From assembly GCA_036734545.1 (NCBI GenBank), contig DAIMYJ010000077.1, forward strand, positions 1 through 15,557: a stretch of DNA of 15,557 nt, in the 5' to 3' direction. The notes under the pieces were generated by a model. It had not been told where the DNA came from. It did not search any database and was given only the letters and a program-made list of their open reading frames with translations. Shown one piece after another: positions 6,659 to 15,521 of the stretch (the stretch's first letter is position 1; each line of letters starts with the position of its first letter). Origin of the DNA: UBA7236 sp036734545 (GTDB taxonomy: Bacteria; Bacteroidota; Bacteroidia; Chitinophagales; BACL12). The position numbers and the translations under genes were made by a program.

Positions 6659-8812
6659 TTAACGCACCAACACAAAGTTGCCTTTTCGTATTTCCGTGCC
6701 GCCGCCGGTGGTAACTGCCTCAACCACATACACATAGGTGCCGATCTCTGCTTCGGTACCTCCTACCGTTCCATCCCAACCCACATTGAGTGCAGCTGTA
6801 GTGAACACTTCTTCACCCCACCGATTGTATACGGTAAAGTAATTGAGTACGGCAATATCATGGAGGAAAGGCTGAATAACATCGTTCACCCCGTCATTGT
6901 TTGGAGAAAATGCGGTAGGCACTTCTACGATGGGCACATCCTCCACGAATATGGTTACGGTATCTGTTTCGGTGCAACCGTCGGGACTAGTAACCGTGAG
7001 TATGAATGTGGTAGTATTTTCCAGTTCTACCGTAGGATCAGCAGCATTGTAGTCAGAGAAAGATTCATACAGGCCGGTCAGTGTGGGTGACCACTCATAG
7101 GTACCAACGCCGCTGCCGTCGAGTGTAAATGTTTCCAGATACAAAACCGTTTGATCTTCACCAGCATCAGCGAAAGGCAATTCGCCGATAGTGATCTCCT
7201 GTATCAGCGTATCCGAGCAGCCATTGGCTGAATAAGCGATCAGGGTAACGGTATAGGTGCCGGGCGCATCATAGAAATGTGTAGGCTCATCTTCACTGCT
7301 GGTGGTGCCGTCGCCAAAGTCCCAGGTGTAAGAGCTGATCGTTCCGGTAGCGATCGTTGTCTGGTTATCGAATTCAGCCGGGAAGTTCTGGCAAACATCA
7401 TCAGCTTCCCAGTCTACCGCAGGGCCTGACTCAACCAGCACATCGTAGGTGACCGACGACACGCATCCGACATCTGTAGTAACTGTAAGTGTCACCGAAT
7501 AGGTGCCACCATCTGAATATTCATGTTCGGGATCGGCATCGCCGGAAGTAGCGCCGTCATCAAAGGTCCATTCCCAGGTAATGATATCACCGGCTTCGGT
7601 GCTGTTTGAATTATCTGTGAACACCACAGGTGTTCCGGAGCAGCCGGCCACAAAATCATAATCTGCAGTAAGTGTATTGTATAGATTGATGATACCGATC
7701 GCCGTATCGGCGCAGGTGAAGCCGGGGTTCACGATCAGCATAACCTCGTAACTTCCGGTATCAGCATAAGTATGCGTCGGATTTTCAATAGTTGAGGTGC
7801 TGCCATCACCGAAATCCCAAAAATAATCTGTGCCTCCGGAGCTGTTATTATCGAAGATCACCGTGAAGTCGGTGCAATTCAGATATTCTTCATCCGGATC
7901 TGTATCATCGAAAGTGATGTCTCCCACTTCCATCTCAGCCAATACGGATGGTGTACAGGTAACCACATTGAACTGGAAATCGCGAATATGATCGCCCAGC
8001 CAAACACCATCGCGATACTCTTTACATACCACACCTACCACGTAACGTCCTTCATCGGTTGCGGTACCGGTAAGTGAGCCGGTAAGAGCATTAACGGTAA
8101 ACGGAGGCAATGCATCTATTGGATAAAACTCATCATAACCGGTTTCCCAGTTCACTCCGGCATAAGGTGGAGGAGAGGCGATCGTGGGTGCCGGATCAAA
8201 TGGACTTGCTCCCTGATAGGGCCAATAAAAACTATATGCCAGTGAGTCGCCATCGGGATCGGTAGCAGAGTGATCGAATACGATCGGGTCATCAATACAG
8301 ATCACAGTAGGCGGAAAGTCATTGAACACCGGAGAGTTATTACAAATAGCATCCGCATTCGGTGGTATCTCCTGTGTATAGGTGGCTCCAATATCGTCCG
8401 GTGTCTCAATATTCACGATACCCGCATTCCGGCAGCAACGCTGATACACCAGGATGTATCCTTCTGCTCCGTCGGGGACGGTGATATTGGCTGTGTAGGT
8501 AGCCTGTTCCACGCATACATCATCCGGTGCATCGAGACAGGGGTTATCTGACTCGGCCGGGATATCTATGATATCCGGGGAGAAGAGCGGGAAATTATCT
8601 ACGAAATCGCCATCCTGCGTGTAAATACTCATGTAAGCCGGATTATCAAAAGGCGTGAATGAGGTGCAGTCGCGGTAGAGGATCAGGGTAACCTGGTATT
8701 GGTTGGTGCCGATACAGGTGTACGTGATCTCCCCGCCGATGATGTGCGAGGCGTGTGCTTTAAATACAAAGAAAGAGAGGAATAATGAGAGGAGTAGGCC
8801 GTTTCGTTTCAT
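6659..8812 (-). CDS. Secreted PKD-repeat protein with CHU_C (T9SS type B) C-terminus
   Basis: A 717-residue cell-surface or secreted protein. A Sec signal peptide (1-21) is followed by a region of about 260 residues beginning SHIIGGE. This region contains LVYQRCCRN (121-129) and a cadherin-like segment ATDPDGDSLAYSF (183-195). Three PKD repeats follow at about 312-378, 385-460 and 466-543, each with a WxFxDG-type core (FWDFGDGS, WTFDDG, WDFGDGT). An Ig/PKD-like domain at 545-625 comes next, then the gliding-motility C-terminal domain (630-717) with FSPNNDGVND, NRWGEEVF, GWDGT and GTYVYVV. The last domain is the type B signal for export by the type IX secretion system. No catalytic residues are seen, so adhesion, gliding or matrix roles are inferred. 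It is a paralog of the gene just upstream. Confidence 0.92.
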   Translation of the reverse strand: MKRNGLLLSLFLSFFVFKAHASHIIGGEITYTCIGTNQYQVTLILYRDCTSFTPFDNPAYMSIYTQDGDFVDNFPLFSPDIIDIPAESDNPCLDAPDDVCVEQATYTANITVPDGAEGYILVYQRCCRNAGIVNIETPDDIGATYTQEIPPNADAICNNSPVFNDFPPTVICIDDPIVFDHSATDPDGDSLAYSFYWPYQGASPFDPAPTIASPPPYAGVNWETGYDEFYPIDALPPFTVNALTGSLTGTATDEGRYVVGVVCKEYRDGVWLGDHIRDFQFNVVTCTPSVLAEMEVGDITFDDTDPDEEYLNCTDFTVIFDNNSSGGTDYFWDFGDGSTSTIENPTHTYADTGSYEVMLIVNPGFTCADTAIGIINLYNTLTADYDFVAGCSGTPVVFTDNSNSTEAGDIITWEWTFDDGATSGDADPEHEYSDGGTYSVTLTVTTDVGCVSSVTYDVLVESGPAVDWEADDVCQNFPAEFDNQTTIATGTISSYTWDFGDGTTSSEDEPTHFYDAPGTYTVTLIAYSANGCSDTLIQEITIGELPFADAGEDQTVLYLETFTLDGSGVGTYEWSPTLTGLYESFSDYNAADPTVELENTTTFILTVTSPDGCTETDTVTIFVEDVPIVEVPTAFSPNNDGVNDVIQPFLHDIAVLNYFTVYNRWGEEVFTTAALNVGWDGTVGGTEAEIGTYVYVVEAVTTGGGTEIRKGNFVLVR

Positions 8813-8833
8813 GCCAGAGTAGGTTAAGATTGA

Positions 8834-8864
8834 TAAAGATAGGGAAACTCCTTATCTCAGCAAA
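8834..8864 (-). promoter_or_regulatory. Promoter between the tandem PKD genes
   Basis: On the minus strand TTTG (8864-8861) is followed by a 19-bp spacer and TATCTTTA (8841-8834), a good fit to the Bacteroidota -33/-7 pair with one mismatch in the last base. The start codon at 8812 lies 21 bp further on. The downstream PKD gene could thus be expressed apart from its upstream paralog; the -33 part lies inside the end of that paralog. Confidence 0.5.
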
Positions 8865-10985
8865 GTAACACTTCCTGTTACCTGCTGTGTCACACCGTCG
8901 CAATCGGTATACATCACGAAGACATACATACCCACCTCCTGGGCTACCCCATTTCCATCCGTGCCATCCCAACCATCGGCAAGGCTGTTGGTGAAGAAGA
9001 TGCGCTGTCCCCAGCGGTTGTATATCTCCATGGAAAGCAGGCTGTCATCGCCCGGGGTAATGAGCCTGAAACGATCGTTGATACCATCACCATTAGGCGA
9101 GAACGCGTTGACCGTGGAATAGGGCACACACAAGGGTAGTATCGTGATAAAAGCGGTATCGGTGGCCGTGCAGCCATTGGCGCCCGTGCCGGTGACCACG
9201 TAGGCCGTGGACTGGTCGGGGGTGGCTACGGGGTTGGCGATGAGGGAGTCTGAAAGGCCCGCTGCCGGCGACCAGCTATAGGTTTCGGCGCCATAGGCAT
9301 AGAGATTCACCTCCTGAAAGTGCACCACGGTAGTGTCGGGACCGGCTACGATATCCGGTGCCGGCATGACCTCAATGAACGCCGAAGCAGAATCAGTGGT
9401 GCAGCCATCGGTGACCACCACCTGCACCATCGTGCTTACCTCCGGCGTGAACCAGGTGCTTTGTGCATCGGGTGACGACGCATATTCAGCCGGGGTCCAT
9501 GTATAATCTGTTCCGCCGCCGCTGACCAGGTGCACCGTATCCCCTTCGCAGATCAATGCATCGGCCAATNNNNNNNNNNNNNNNNNNNNNNNNNNNNNNN
9601 NNNNNNNNNNNNNNNNNNNNNNNNNNNNNNNNNNNNNNNNNNNNNNNNNNNNNNNNNNNNNNNNNNNNNCCGACGCTGTTCGTTACGGTAAAGATGAGCA
9701 TGTAAGAACCCGGTTCATCGTAGGTGTAGACAGGGCTTTGTTCCACACTGCCCCAGCCATCGCCATAATTCCATTCCCAGGTAGTGAGTGTTCCATAATC
9801 TGTCGTGGACATATCCTGAAAGGATACCGGTGCGCCGGCACAGGTGTTGTCGAAATCGATGTCGGCGATCAATTGCGGGTACACATCCACAGTGATATAG
9901 GTGGTATCAGAGCAATCATAACCGGGATAGGCGATCAGCGTGACGATGTAGGTGCCTGTATCGGGATAGGTGTAGGTGGGATTTTCTTCAGAGCTGACAT
10001 CCGTAGTGATATCCGGCACGCCAAAGTCCCAGATGAATTCGTCGGTACCCACGCTCCAGTTCTCGAAAGAAACTGTCATATCACTACATTCATTTACCTC
10101 TGCCGGTGCGGCCGCCACGATGGAAGGAACACAATCGGTCACATTGAATTGAAAATCGCGATAATGCACGGCTATGAGCACCCCTGCCCTGCGCTCTTCC
10201 ACGGCAACGCCCACAACGTATTGGCCGAGGTCGGTAGGTGTGCCTGCCAGCCAGCCGGAAGCCGGATCTATGGCAAATGCGGGACTGGAGGCCACAGGAT
10301 AGGTCTCACTGAAGGGCGGTAAAAAACTGATCTCTGTAAAAGGCGGCGGCGATGCCGGCGATGGATCAGGTGCATCAAAGGAAGCGCCTGTATAGGGTGT
10401 GAAAAAACGGTAGAGCAGTGCATCGCCATCCGGATCCGTTGCAGCATGGTCGAAAGCAAAGGGATAGCCGGCGCAAATGGCCACCGGAGGCAGGGAGTTG
10501 AAGCGCGGACTGGAATTGATGATACTGCCCGGATCGGGTATATGCGCGGCATAAGTGGCGCCTGTATACAGCGGATCGTAGATGTTGAGGATCGTTGTGT
10601 TCCTGCAGCATCGCTGGTATACCAGATCATATCCACCGACACTCGGTGGCAGGTCTATCGTGCCCTCATAAATAGCTTCCTGCACACAGAGATCGGGTGA
10701 TATCTCGATACAGGGGTTGATGATACTGGGGTCGATGAGGTCAGAACCCGGGAAATACAAGACGAGGCTGTCATATAATACGCCACCCTCCCGATACACA
10801 TAGATCTGCAGCGGATCGTCAAACTCTGCCGCATCCGGGTTGGCGCAATCCCTGTAGATCTTGAGGGTAACGCGAAAGGTATTGCCGGCCAGCCGGTCAT
10901 AGATCATCTCCCCACCTATGATATGATAGGCGTATCCCTGTAAGCTCAGCAGCAGGCATAGGATCAGGAGTGAACGGCGCAGCAT
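8852..10985 (-). CDS. Secreted PKD-repeat protein with CHU_C C-terminus, interrupted by assembly gap
   Basis: The first gene of a tandem paralog pair. The N-terminal part (10985-9670, about 438 residues) has a signal peptide (1-19), then YHIIGGE, YRDC (44-47), LVYQRCCRN (121-129), ATDPDGDALLYRF (182-194), and two PKD repeats at about 297-368 and 372-438 (FIWDFG, WEWNYGDG). The C-terminal part (9568-8852) holds two further Ig/PKD-like domains (TDYTWTPAEY, YSWSPAAGL) and a CHU_C sorting domain with FSPNGDGINDRF, YNRWGQRIFF, GWDGTDGNG and a C-terminal VTLLR. A run of 100 N splits the gene, and the two sides are in different frames across it. I treat them as one intact gene whose gap length is arbitrary. 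The middle, probably including part of a PKD repeat, is unknown. As for its paralog, a surface role and T9SS export are inferred. Confidence 0.85.
9570..9669. other. Assembly gap (100 N)
   Basis: Exactly 100 consecutive N, the conventional length for a scaffold gap of unknown size. It falls inside the PKD-repeat part of a coding sequence. For the gene to read through in one frame the missing length must be a multiple of three, so 100 is not the true size. Confidence 0.97.
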
Positions 10986-10993
10986 GGAAGATA

Positions 10994-11001
10994 TAAAGGT
11001 A
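10994..11001 (-). promoter_or_regulatory. Weak -7 type box before the PKD gene
   Basis: On the minus strand this reads TACCTTTA, one base off the Bacteroidota TAnnTTTG box, 8 bp before the start codon at 10985. No TTG partner is seen 17-23 bp upstream, so support is weak. Confidence 0.25.
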
Positions 11002-11102
11002 GCCTGAGTTTTATAATCGGTCTGTCATAAAATAGTTCAGGGTTTAGACAGGTCCGCAATAGAAAAGTTTACCTGTGCGCCACTGCCCGGCGAACGGCAG
11101 AA

Positions 11103-11151
11103 CGTTAAACTTACTTAACGACCTGCTGTTCATGTATAGGCGAAAGCCTAT
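11103..11151 (+). promoter_or_regulatory. Two short hairpins in the leader of the amidohydrolase genes
   Basis: The 212-bp divergent intergenic region (10986-11197) contains two perfect inverted repeats. The first is CGTTAA (11103-11108) and TTAACG (11115-11120) with a 6-nt loop. The second is ATAGGC (11136-11141) and GCCTAT (11146-11151) closed by a GAAA tetraloop, a stable GNRA type. Neither is followed by a T run, so they are not terminators. They could be operator half-sites or RNA structures in the 5' leader, which begins 47 bp before the start codon at 11198. No consensus promoter was found on the + strand. Confidence 0.4.
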
Positions 11152-11197
11152 CTTAGTATCCCCGTTTTGACCAATAAACCTTAGTCCTTACAACCAT

Positions 11198-14155
11198 ATG
11201 AGAAGAATTTTAGTGCCCATGTTCCTGGCACTGGGCATCGCTTCGGCGCAGGCGCAGTCGACCTTTCCGGTGAATGGTGCGCCGGATATCCGGCCCGGAG
11301 CCTATGCCTTTACGCATGCAACGATCGTTGCAGATCCGGAAACCACGATCCAGGATGCCACACTGGTGATCCGTGATGGTATCATCGTAGACATCGGACC
11401 GCAGGCTGCCATTCCGAAAGACGCTGTGGTCATCGACCTGAAAGGTAAATACATATATCCCTCATTTATTGATCCGGATGCCGACTATGGTCTGCCCAAT
11501 AAAGAGAATCCGCCTGCCGACCGCGGGCCGCAAATGCTGAATAATCAGCAGCAGGCGGTCAACTGGAATCAGGCACTCACCCCGGAATTCCAGGCGTATG
11601 CGGCCTTCAGTCCCGATACCGCTGAAGCCCGCAAATGGCGCAGCGCCGGTTTCGGCACCGTACTTACCCATCGCCACGATGGCATCATGCGTGGTACGGG
11701 TGCACTGGTGATGACCGGCAATGCGCCGGCACGCGAATCCGTTCTGCAGGCGCAGGTGAGCAACCATTACGCTCTGCGTAAAGGCAGCAGCACGCAGGAC
11801 TATCCCTCCTCTCAGATGGGTAGTATCGCCCTGTTGCGACAGACATTCTATGATGCCGACTGGTATGCTAAAACGAAGGGAGCAGTTGAATATAATATTT
11901 CACTGGAGGCCATACACGCACAAAAAGGATTGCTGCACATTTTTGAAACCAAAGAAAAACTGGAAGTACTTCGCGCAGACAAGATAGGCGATGAATTTGG
12001 TCTCTCTTTTATCATAAAAGGCAGTGGAAACGAATATCAGCGCTTGGCAGAAATACGCGGCACGGGTGCACAGTTGATCATTCCGTTACAATTTCCTAAA
12101 ACACCGGATGTGACCGATCCTTATGATGCAGAATTACTCTCACTGGGTGATCTGAAACACTGGGAAATGGCCCCTGCCAACGCCGCATTGCTGGAGCAGG
12201 CCGGTATACCCTTTTGTTTTACTTCATCAGGTCTGGAAGACAGAAATGCTTTTCTGGAAAACATCCGCAAAGCCATCAGCTATGGACTGACAGAAAAAAC
12301 AGCGCTGGCAGCGCTGACCACTACACCCGCCAAAATGCTGAAGGCCGATGCGCAAATAGGCAGTCTGGCCAAAGGGAAAAAAGCCAATTTTCTCATTACC
12401 AACGGCAACATCTTTCAATCCGGCACCAAACTGCTGGACAACTGGGTTGATGGTAAACAATACGTGATCCATCCGGATGCGACCGATCACAGAGGTGTGT
12501 ATCTGTTTACAGCAGGGACAACCACTTATGGTCTGGCCATTACCGGCACACCAGATAAACCGGAATTCGGTGTGATCAAACAAACCGACACGCTGAAAGC
12601 CAATGGCAGTATCACCGAATCCGGCATATCTATACAATTTGCCGATGGTAACGACCTGTACCGGTTGAGCGGCTGGAAGAACGGAAAAGATTTTTCCGGC
12701 AAGGGGCAGCGGAATGATGTCTGGATCGACTGGTCGGCACAATATGCGAATGTATATGCCGAAAAGACCACCGACAAGCAAAAAGAAAAACCGACATTCG
12801 GCGCGGTGCAATTTCCGTTCACAGCATTCGGCTGGCAGACAGTGCCGGTGCAGCAGGATATTCTGATCACCAACGCCACGGTTTGGACCAATGAGAAAGC
12901 CGGCATTTTGCCCAACCACGATGTATTGATCTCTAATGGGAAGATCATCAAGGTAGGTAAACAGATCTCTGCAAAAAATGCGGTTGTCATTGACGGCACC
13001 GGCAAGCATGTGACCGCCGGCATCATTGATGAGCATTCACATATTGCCGTTACGGATGGTGTGAATGAAGGCACACAAAGCAGCAGCGCAGAGGTGCGCA
13101 TCGGCGATGTGATCAATTGCGATGATATCAATATTTACCGTCAGCTCAGCGGCGGTGTTACTACCTCACATATCCTGCATGGCTCTGCCAATGCCATTGG
13201 CGGACAAACGCAGTTGATCAAATTGCGCTGGGGTGCGGCACCTGAAGCGATGAAATTTGAACAATGGCCCGGCTTCATCAAATTCGCACTAGGTGAGAAC
13301 GTAAAGCAGAGCAACTGGGGCGACATGAACACTGTTCGCTTTCCGCAAACGCGCATGGGCGTGGAGCAGGTGTATGCCGATTATTTTACACGTGCGCAGG
13401 AATACATCGCCGCCAAGAATGATAAGACCAGGTTCGTTCGCACCGATCTGGAACTCGAAGCGATCGCCGAGATCCTGCAGGGCAAACGATTCATCACCTG
13501 TCACAGTTATGTGCAGAGTGAGATCAACATGCTCATGAAACTGGCTGACGCTTATGGTTTCAAGGTAAACACCTTCACGCATATCCTGGAAGGATATAAA
13601 GTAGCTGATAAAATGGAGGCACATGGTGCAGGCGCATCCAGTTTCAGCGACTGGTGGGCATATAAATTCGAAGTGTACGAAGCCATACCGCAGAATGCCG
13701 GCATACTGCATGACGCCGGCGTGGTCACCGCGATCAATTCGGATGATGCCGAGATGGCCCGACGCCTGAATCAGGAAGCAGCTAAAGCTGTAAAATATTC
13801 CGGTATCTCGGAGGAAGAAGCCTGGAAGATGGTGACATTGAATCCGGCGAAGCTTTTGCATATCGACGACCGTGTGGGCAGCATCCGCGAAGGGAAGGAT
13901 GCCGACATAGTGGTGTGGAGCGACAATCCGCTGAGTATTTATGCGGTGGCAGAAAAAACACTGGTTGACGGACGCATTTATTACGACCGGGCACAACAGA
14001 ATACATTACTGGCAGCTGATGCCGTGGAACGCGACCGCATCGTGCGCAAACTGATGGCTGAAAAAGCCAATGGTGCGATAACAGTTCCGGCAAGCACAAA
14101 ACCCAACCGCTCTTACGAATGTGAAGACGTGGAAGATTTCATGAAAGGCAATTGA
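11198..14155 (+). CDS. Exported two-module amidohydrolase-family protein
   Basis: A 985-residue periplasmic or secreted protein with a signal peptide (MRRILVPMFLALGIASAQAQ). It contains two complete amidohydrolase-superfamily modules separated by a beta-rich stretch (about 430-545). The C-terminal module (553-930) keeps the metal site. HSH at 613-615 lies in IIDEHSHIA. Lys695 in FIKFALGENVK is a possible carboxylated lysine. His769 in ITCHSY, His795 in FTHILEG and Asp849/850 in INSDDAEM complete the set. It resembles imidazolonepropionase-like or prolidase-like hydrolases, so a cyclic amide or peptide substrate is possible but not shown. In the N-terminal module (30-410) the HxH position is DAD (94-96, in IDPDADYG) and the late Asp is absent (FTSSGLED), so it appears catalytically dead. 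It is followed 22 bp later by a related gene, probably in one operon. Confidence 0.9.
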   Translation: MRRILVPMFLALGIASAQAQSTFPVNGAPDIRPGAYAFTHATIVADPETTIQDATLVIRDGIIVDIGPQAAIPKDAVVIDLKGKYIYPSFIDPDADYGLPNKENPPADRGPQMLNNQQQAVNWNQALTPEFQAYAAFSPDTAEARKWRSAGFGTVLTHRHDGIMRGTGALVMTGNAPARESVLQAQVSNHYALRKGSSTQDYPSSQMGSIALLRQTFYDADWYAKTKGAVEYNISLEAIHAQKGLLHIFETKEKLEVLRADKIGDEFGLSFIIKGSGNEYQRLAEIRGTGAQLIIPLQFPKTPDVTDPYDAELLSLGDLKHWEMAPANAALLEQAGIPFCFTSSGLEDRNAFLENIRKAISYGLTEKTALAALTTTPAKMLKADAQIGSLAKGKKANFLITNGNIFQSGTKLLDNWVDGKQYVIHPDATDHRGVYLFTAGTTTYGLAITGTPDKPEFGVIKQTDTLKANGSITESGISIQFADGNDLYRLSGWKNGKDFSGKGQRNDVWIDWSAQYANVYAEKTTDKQKEKPTFGAVQFPFTAFGWQTVPVQQDILITNATVWTNEKAGILPNHDVLISNGKIIKVGKQISAKNAVVIDGTGKHVTAGIIDEHSHIAVTDGVNEGTQSSSAEVRIGDVINCDDINIYRQLSGGVTTSHILHGSANAIGGQTQLIKLRWGAAPEAMKFEQWPGFIKFALGENVKQSNWGDMNTVRFPQTRMGVEQVYADYFTRAQEYIAAKNDKTRFVRTDLELEAIAEILQGKRFITCHSYVQSEINMLMKLADAYGFKVNTFTHILEGYKVADKMEAHGAGASSFSDWWAYKFEVYEAIPQNAGILHDAGVVTAINSDDAEMARRLNQEAAKAVKYSGISEEEAWKMVTLNPAKLLHIDDRVGSIREGKDADIVVWSDNPLSIYAVAEKTLVDGRIYYDRAQQNTLLAADAVERDRIVRKLMAEKANGAITVPASTKPNRSYECEDVEDFMKGN

Positions 14156-14177
14156 TCATCGAACGACTCTGAATCAT

Positions 14178-15464
14178 ATGAATCATTCAAAGATATTTTT
14201 CATTCTCTGCTGCCTGTGTTGTTCACTTACAGCATTTACACAAAAGACCCCCGTATTGATCACCGGCGGCACGCTGCACATCGGCGACGGCGCAGTGATC
14301 GAACAGGGTACGGTCGTGCTGCGCAATGGCGTGATAGAATATGCAGGATCCGCCAAGGAAACCGGACTGAATGCGGGCAATGCAACTGTGATCGATGCAA
14401 CGGGCCGCCATATTTATCCGGGACTCATCGGCCTGACCACCGAACTGGGACTTAAAGAGATCGAGGCTGTTCGCGCTACGCGGGATGCTTATGAAGTGGG
14501 TATATATAATCCGAATGTGCGCTCTCTGATCGCCTATAACACCGATTCACGGGTGATACCGACCGTGCGTTCCAATGGTGTGTTGCTTGCTCAACCGGTA
14601 CCGAACGGCGGTGTCATCAGCGGGCAGAGCAGTGTGATGAAACTCAGCGGCTGGAATTGGGAAGATGCTGTGGTAGCCGCCGACGGTAATATGCATATGT
14701 ACTGGCCATCTGCTTATCGCTATGATTGGGAAAAAGGTGTGTATACCATTCATCCCAATTTCTCAGCCGAGGTGCGATCGATATATACGTATCTGTCGGA
14801 AGCGAAAGCCTATTGTGCAGGACCGGTGCCGGCAGAAAAAAATCTTCGCTTCGAGGCCATGCGCAAGCTGTTCCAAAAAGAACAGCGCTTATACGTGCAG
14901 GCGAATCACGCGAAAGAGATCATCAGTGCCGTAGAGATGGCAAAAGACTTCGATGTACGCATCGTCATTGTGGGCGGGCGTCAGGCACATCGCGTTACCG
15001 ATCTGTTGAAGGCGAATGCTATCCCGGTATTGCTGGAGTCGACCCACGAGCTGCCTGAGTACGAAGGCGATCCCATAGACCTGAAATATACCCTACCCAC
15101 CCTGCTTACCGAGGCGGGCGTATTATGCGGTCTCACGGTGAATAATCAGGGTTCCAGCTACTGGAATTTACGCAATCTGCCCTTTCAGGCCGGCAATGCG
15201 GTGTCCTATGGACTCAGCAGGGAGCAGGCACTGCAGATGATCACCCTGAACAACGCACGGATCGCCGGCATCGAGGATCGTTTCGGTACGCTGACGGCAG
15301 GTAAAAGTGCAACATTGTTCATCAGCAACGGTGATGCTTTGGATATGCGGGGCAACCGGCTGACCCACATTTTCATTACCGGGGAATCGGTAGACCCGGA
15401 CAACTGGCAGGACGAACAGGAGCGCAAATACGAGGAGAAATACGGTATTGCACCCGGGGAATAA
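14178..15464 (+). CDS. Exported amidohydrolase-like protein lacking metal ligands
   Basis: A 428-residue protein with an N-terminal signal peptide of Cys-rich hydrophobic character (about 1-21, ending LTAFTQ). It has the amidohydrolase composite beta-domain at the start (VLITGGTLHIGDG, then VIDATGRHIYPGLIG) and the matching return strand at the end (FGTLTAGKSATLFISNGDALD). The position of the HxH motif reads TTE (87-89, after PGLIGL), and no NSDD-like Asp is found; the equivalent region reads TVNNQGSSYWN. The protein therefore keeps the fold but probably not the hydrolase chemistry. It may act as a structural or binding partner of the active module encoded just upstream. It most resembles the inactive N-terminal module of that protein. 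Length matches single-module family members. The ATG at 14178 follows the upstream stop by 22 bp. Confidence 0.87.
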   Translation: MNHSKIFFILCCLCCSLTAFTQKTPVLITGGTLHIGDGAVIEQGTVVLRNGVIEYAGSAKETGLNAGNATVIDATGRHIYPGLIGLTTELGLKEIEAVRATRDAYEVGIYNPNVRSLIAYNTDSRVIPTVRSNGVLLAQPVPNGGVISGQSSVMKLSGWNWEDAVVAADGNMHMYWPSAYRYDWEKGVYTIHPNFSAEVRSIYTYLSEAKAYCAGPVPAEKNLRFEAMRKLFQKEQRLYVQANHAKEIISAVEMAKDFDVRIVIVGGRQAHRVTDLLKANAIPVLLESTHELPEYEGDPIDLKYTLPTLLTEAGVLCGLTVNNQGSSYWNLRNLPFQAGNAVSYGLSREQALQMITLNNARIAGIEDRFGTLTAGKSATLFISNGDALDMRGNRLTHIFITGESVDPDNWQDEQERKYEEKYGIAPGE

Positions 15465-15477
15465 GTCCGGCCGGCCG

Positions 15478-15508
15478 TTGTTAAAACCGCCGGTTTGCCT
15501 TACCTTTG
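15478..15508 (+). promoter_or_regulatory. Promoter of the tRNA-Ser gene
   Basis: TTG at 15478-15480, a 20-bp spacer and TACCTTTG at 15501-15508 match the Bacteroidota -33/-7 promoter pattern (TTG, then TAnnTTTG). The mature tRNA begins 14 bp after the box. A short palindrome AAACC-GCC-GGTTT lies in the spacer. Confidence 0.6.
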
Positions 15509-15521
15509 CACTCCCTCAACC

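Noticed and set aside
6654..6665. Palindrome GCGTTTTAACGC at the end of the downstream PKD gene, considered as a terminator
   Set aside because: The stem is only 5 bp, overlaps the stop codon and is not followed by a T run on the minus strand.
8852..9568. Separate gene starting at the Met just after the gap (9568, minus strand)
   Set aside because: That Met is internal: there is no signal peptide, and the segment begins in the middle of an Ig/PKD-like domain and ends in a CHU_C domain that the upstream part lacks. It is the 3' half of the interrupted gene.
9738..10322. 194-codon open frame on the + strand opposite the gapped PKD gene
   Set aside because: Repeated Gly/Ile/His composition mirrors the PKD repeats on the other strand; it is a shadow.
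12227..13036. 269-codon open frame on the minus strand opposite the large amidohydrolase
   Set aside because: Antisense to a well-supported coding sequence; no motif, signal or context supports it. The same applies to the 235-codon frame at 13289-13996.
15467..15496. GC-rich palindromes CCGGCCGGCC and AAACCGCCGGTTT after the last amidohydrolase, considered as a terminator
   Set aside because: Stems are short, the T run is only three bases, and the region is better explained as the promoter spacer of the tRNA gene.
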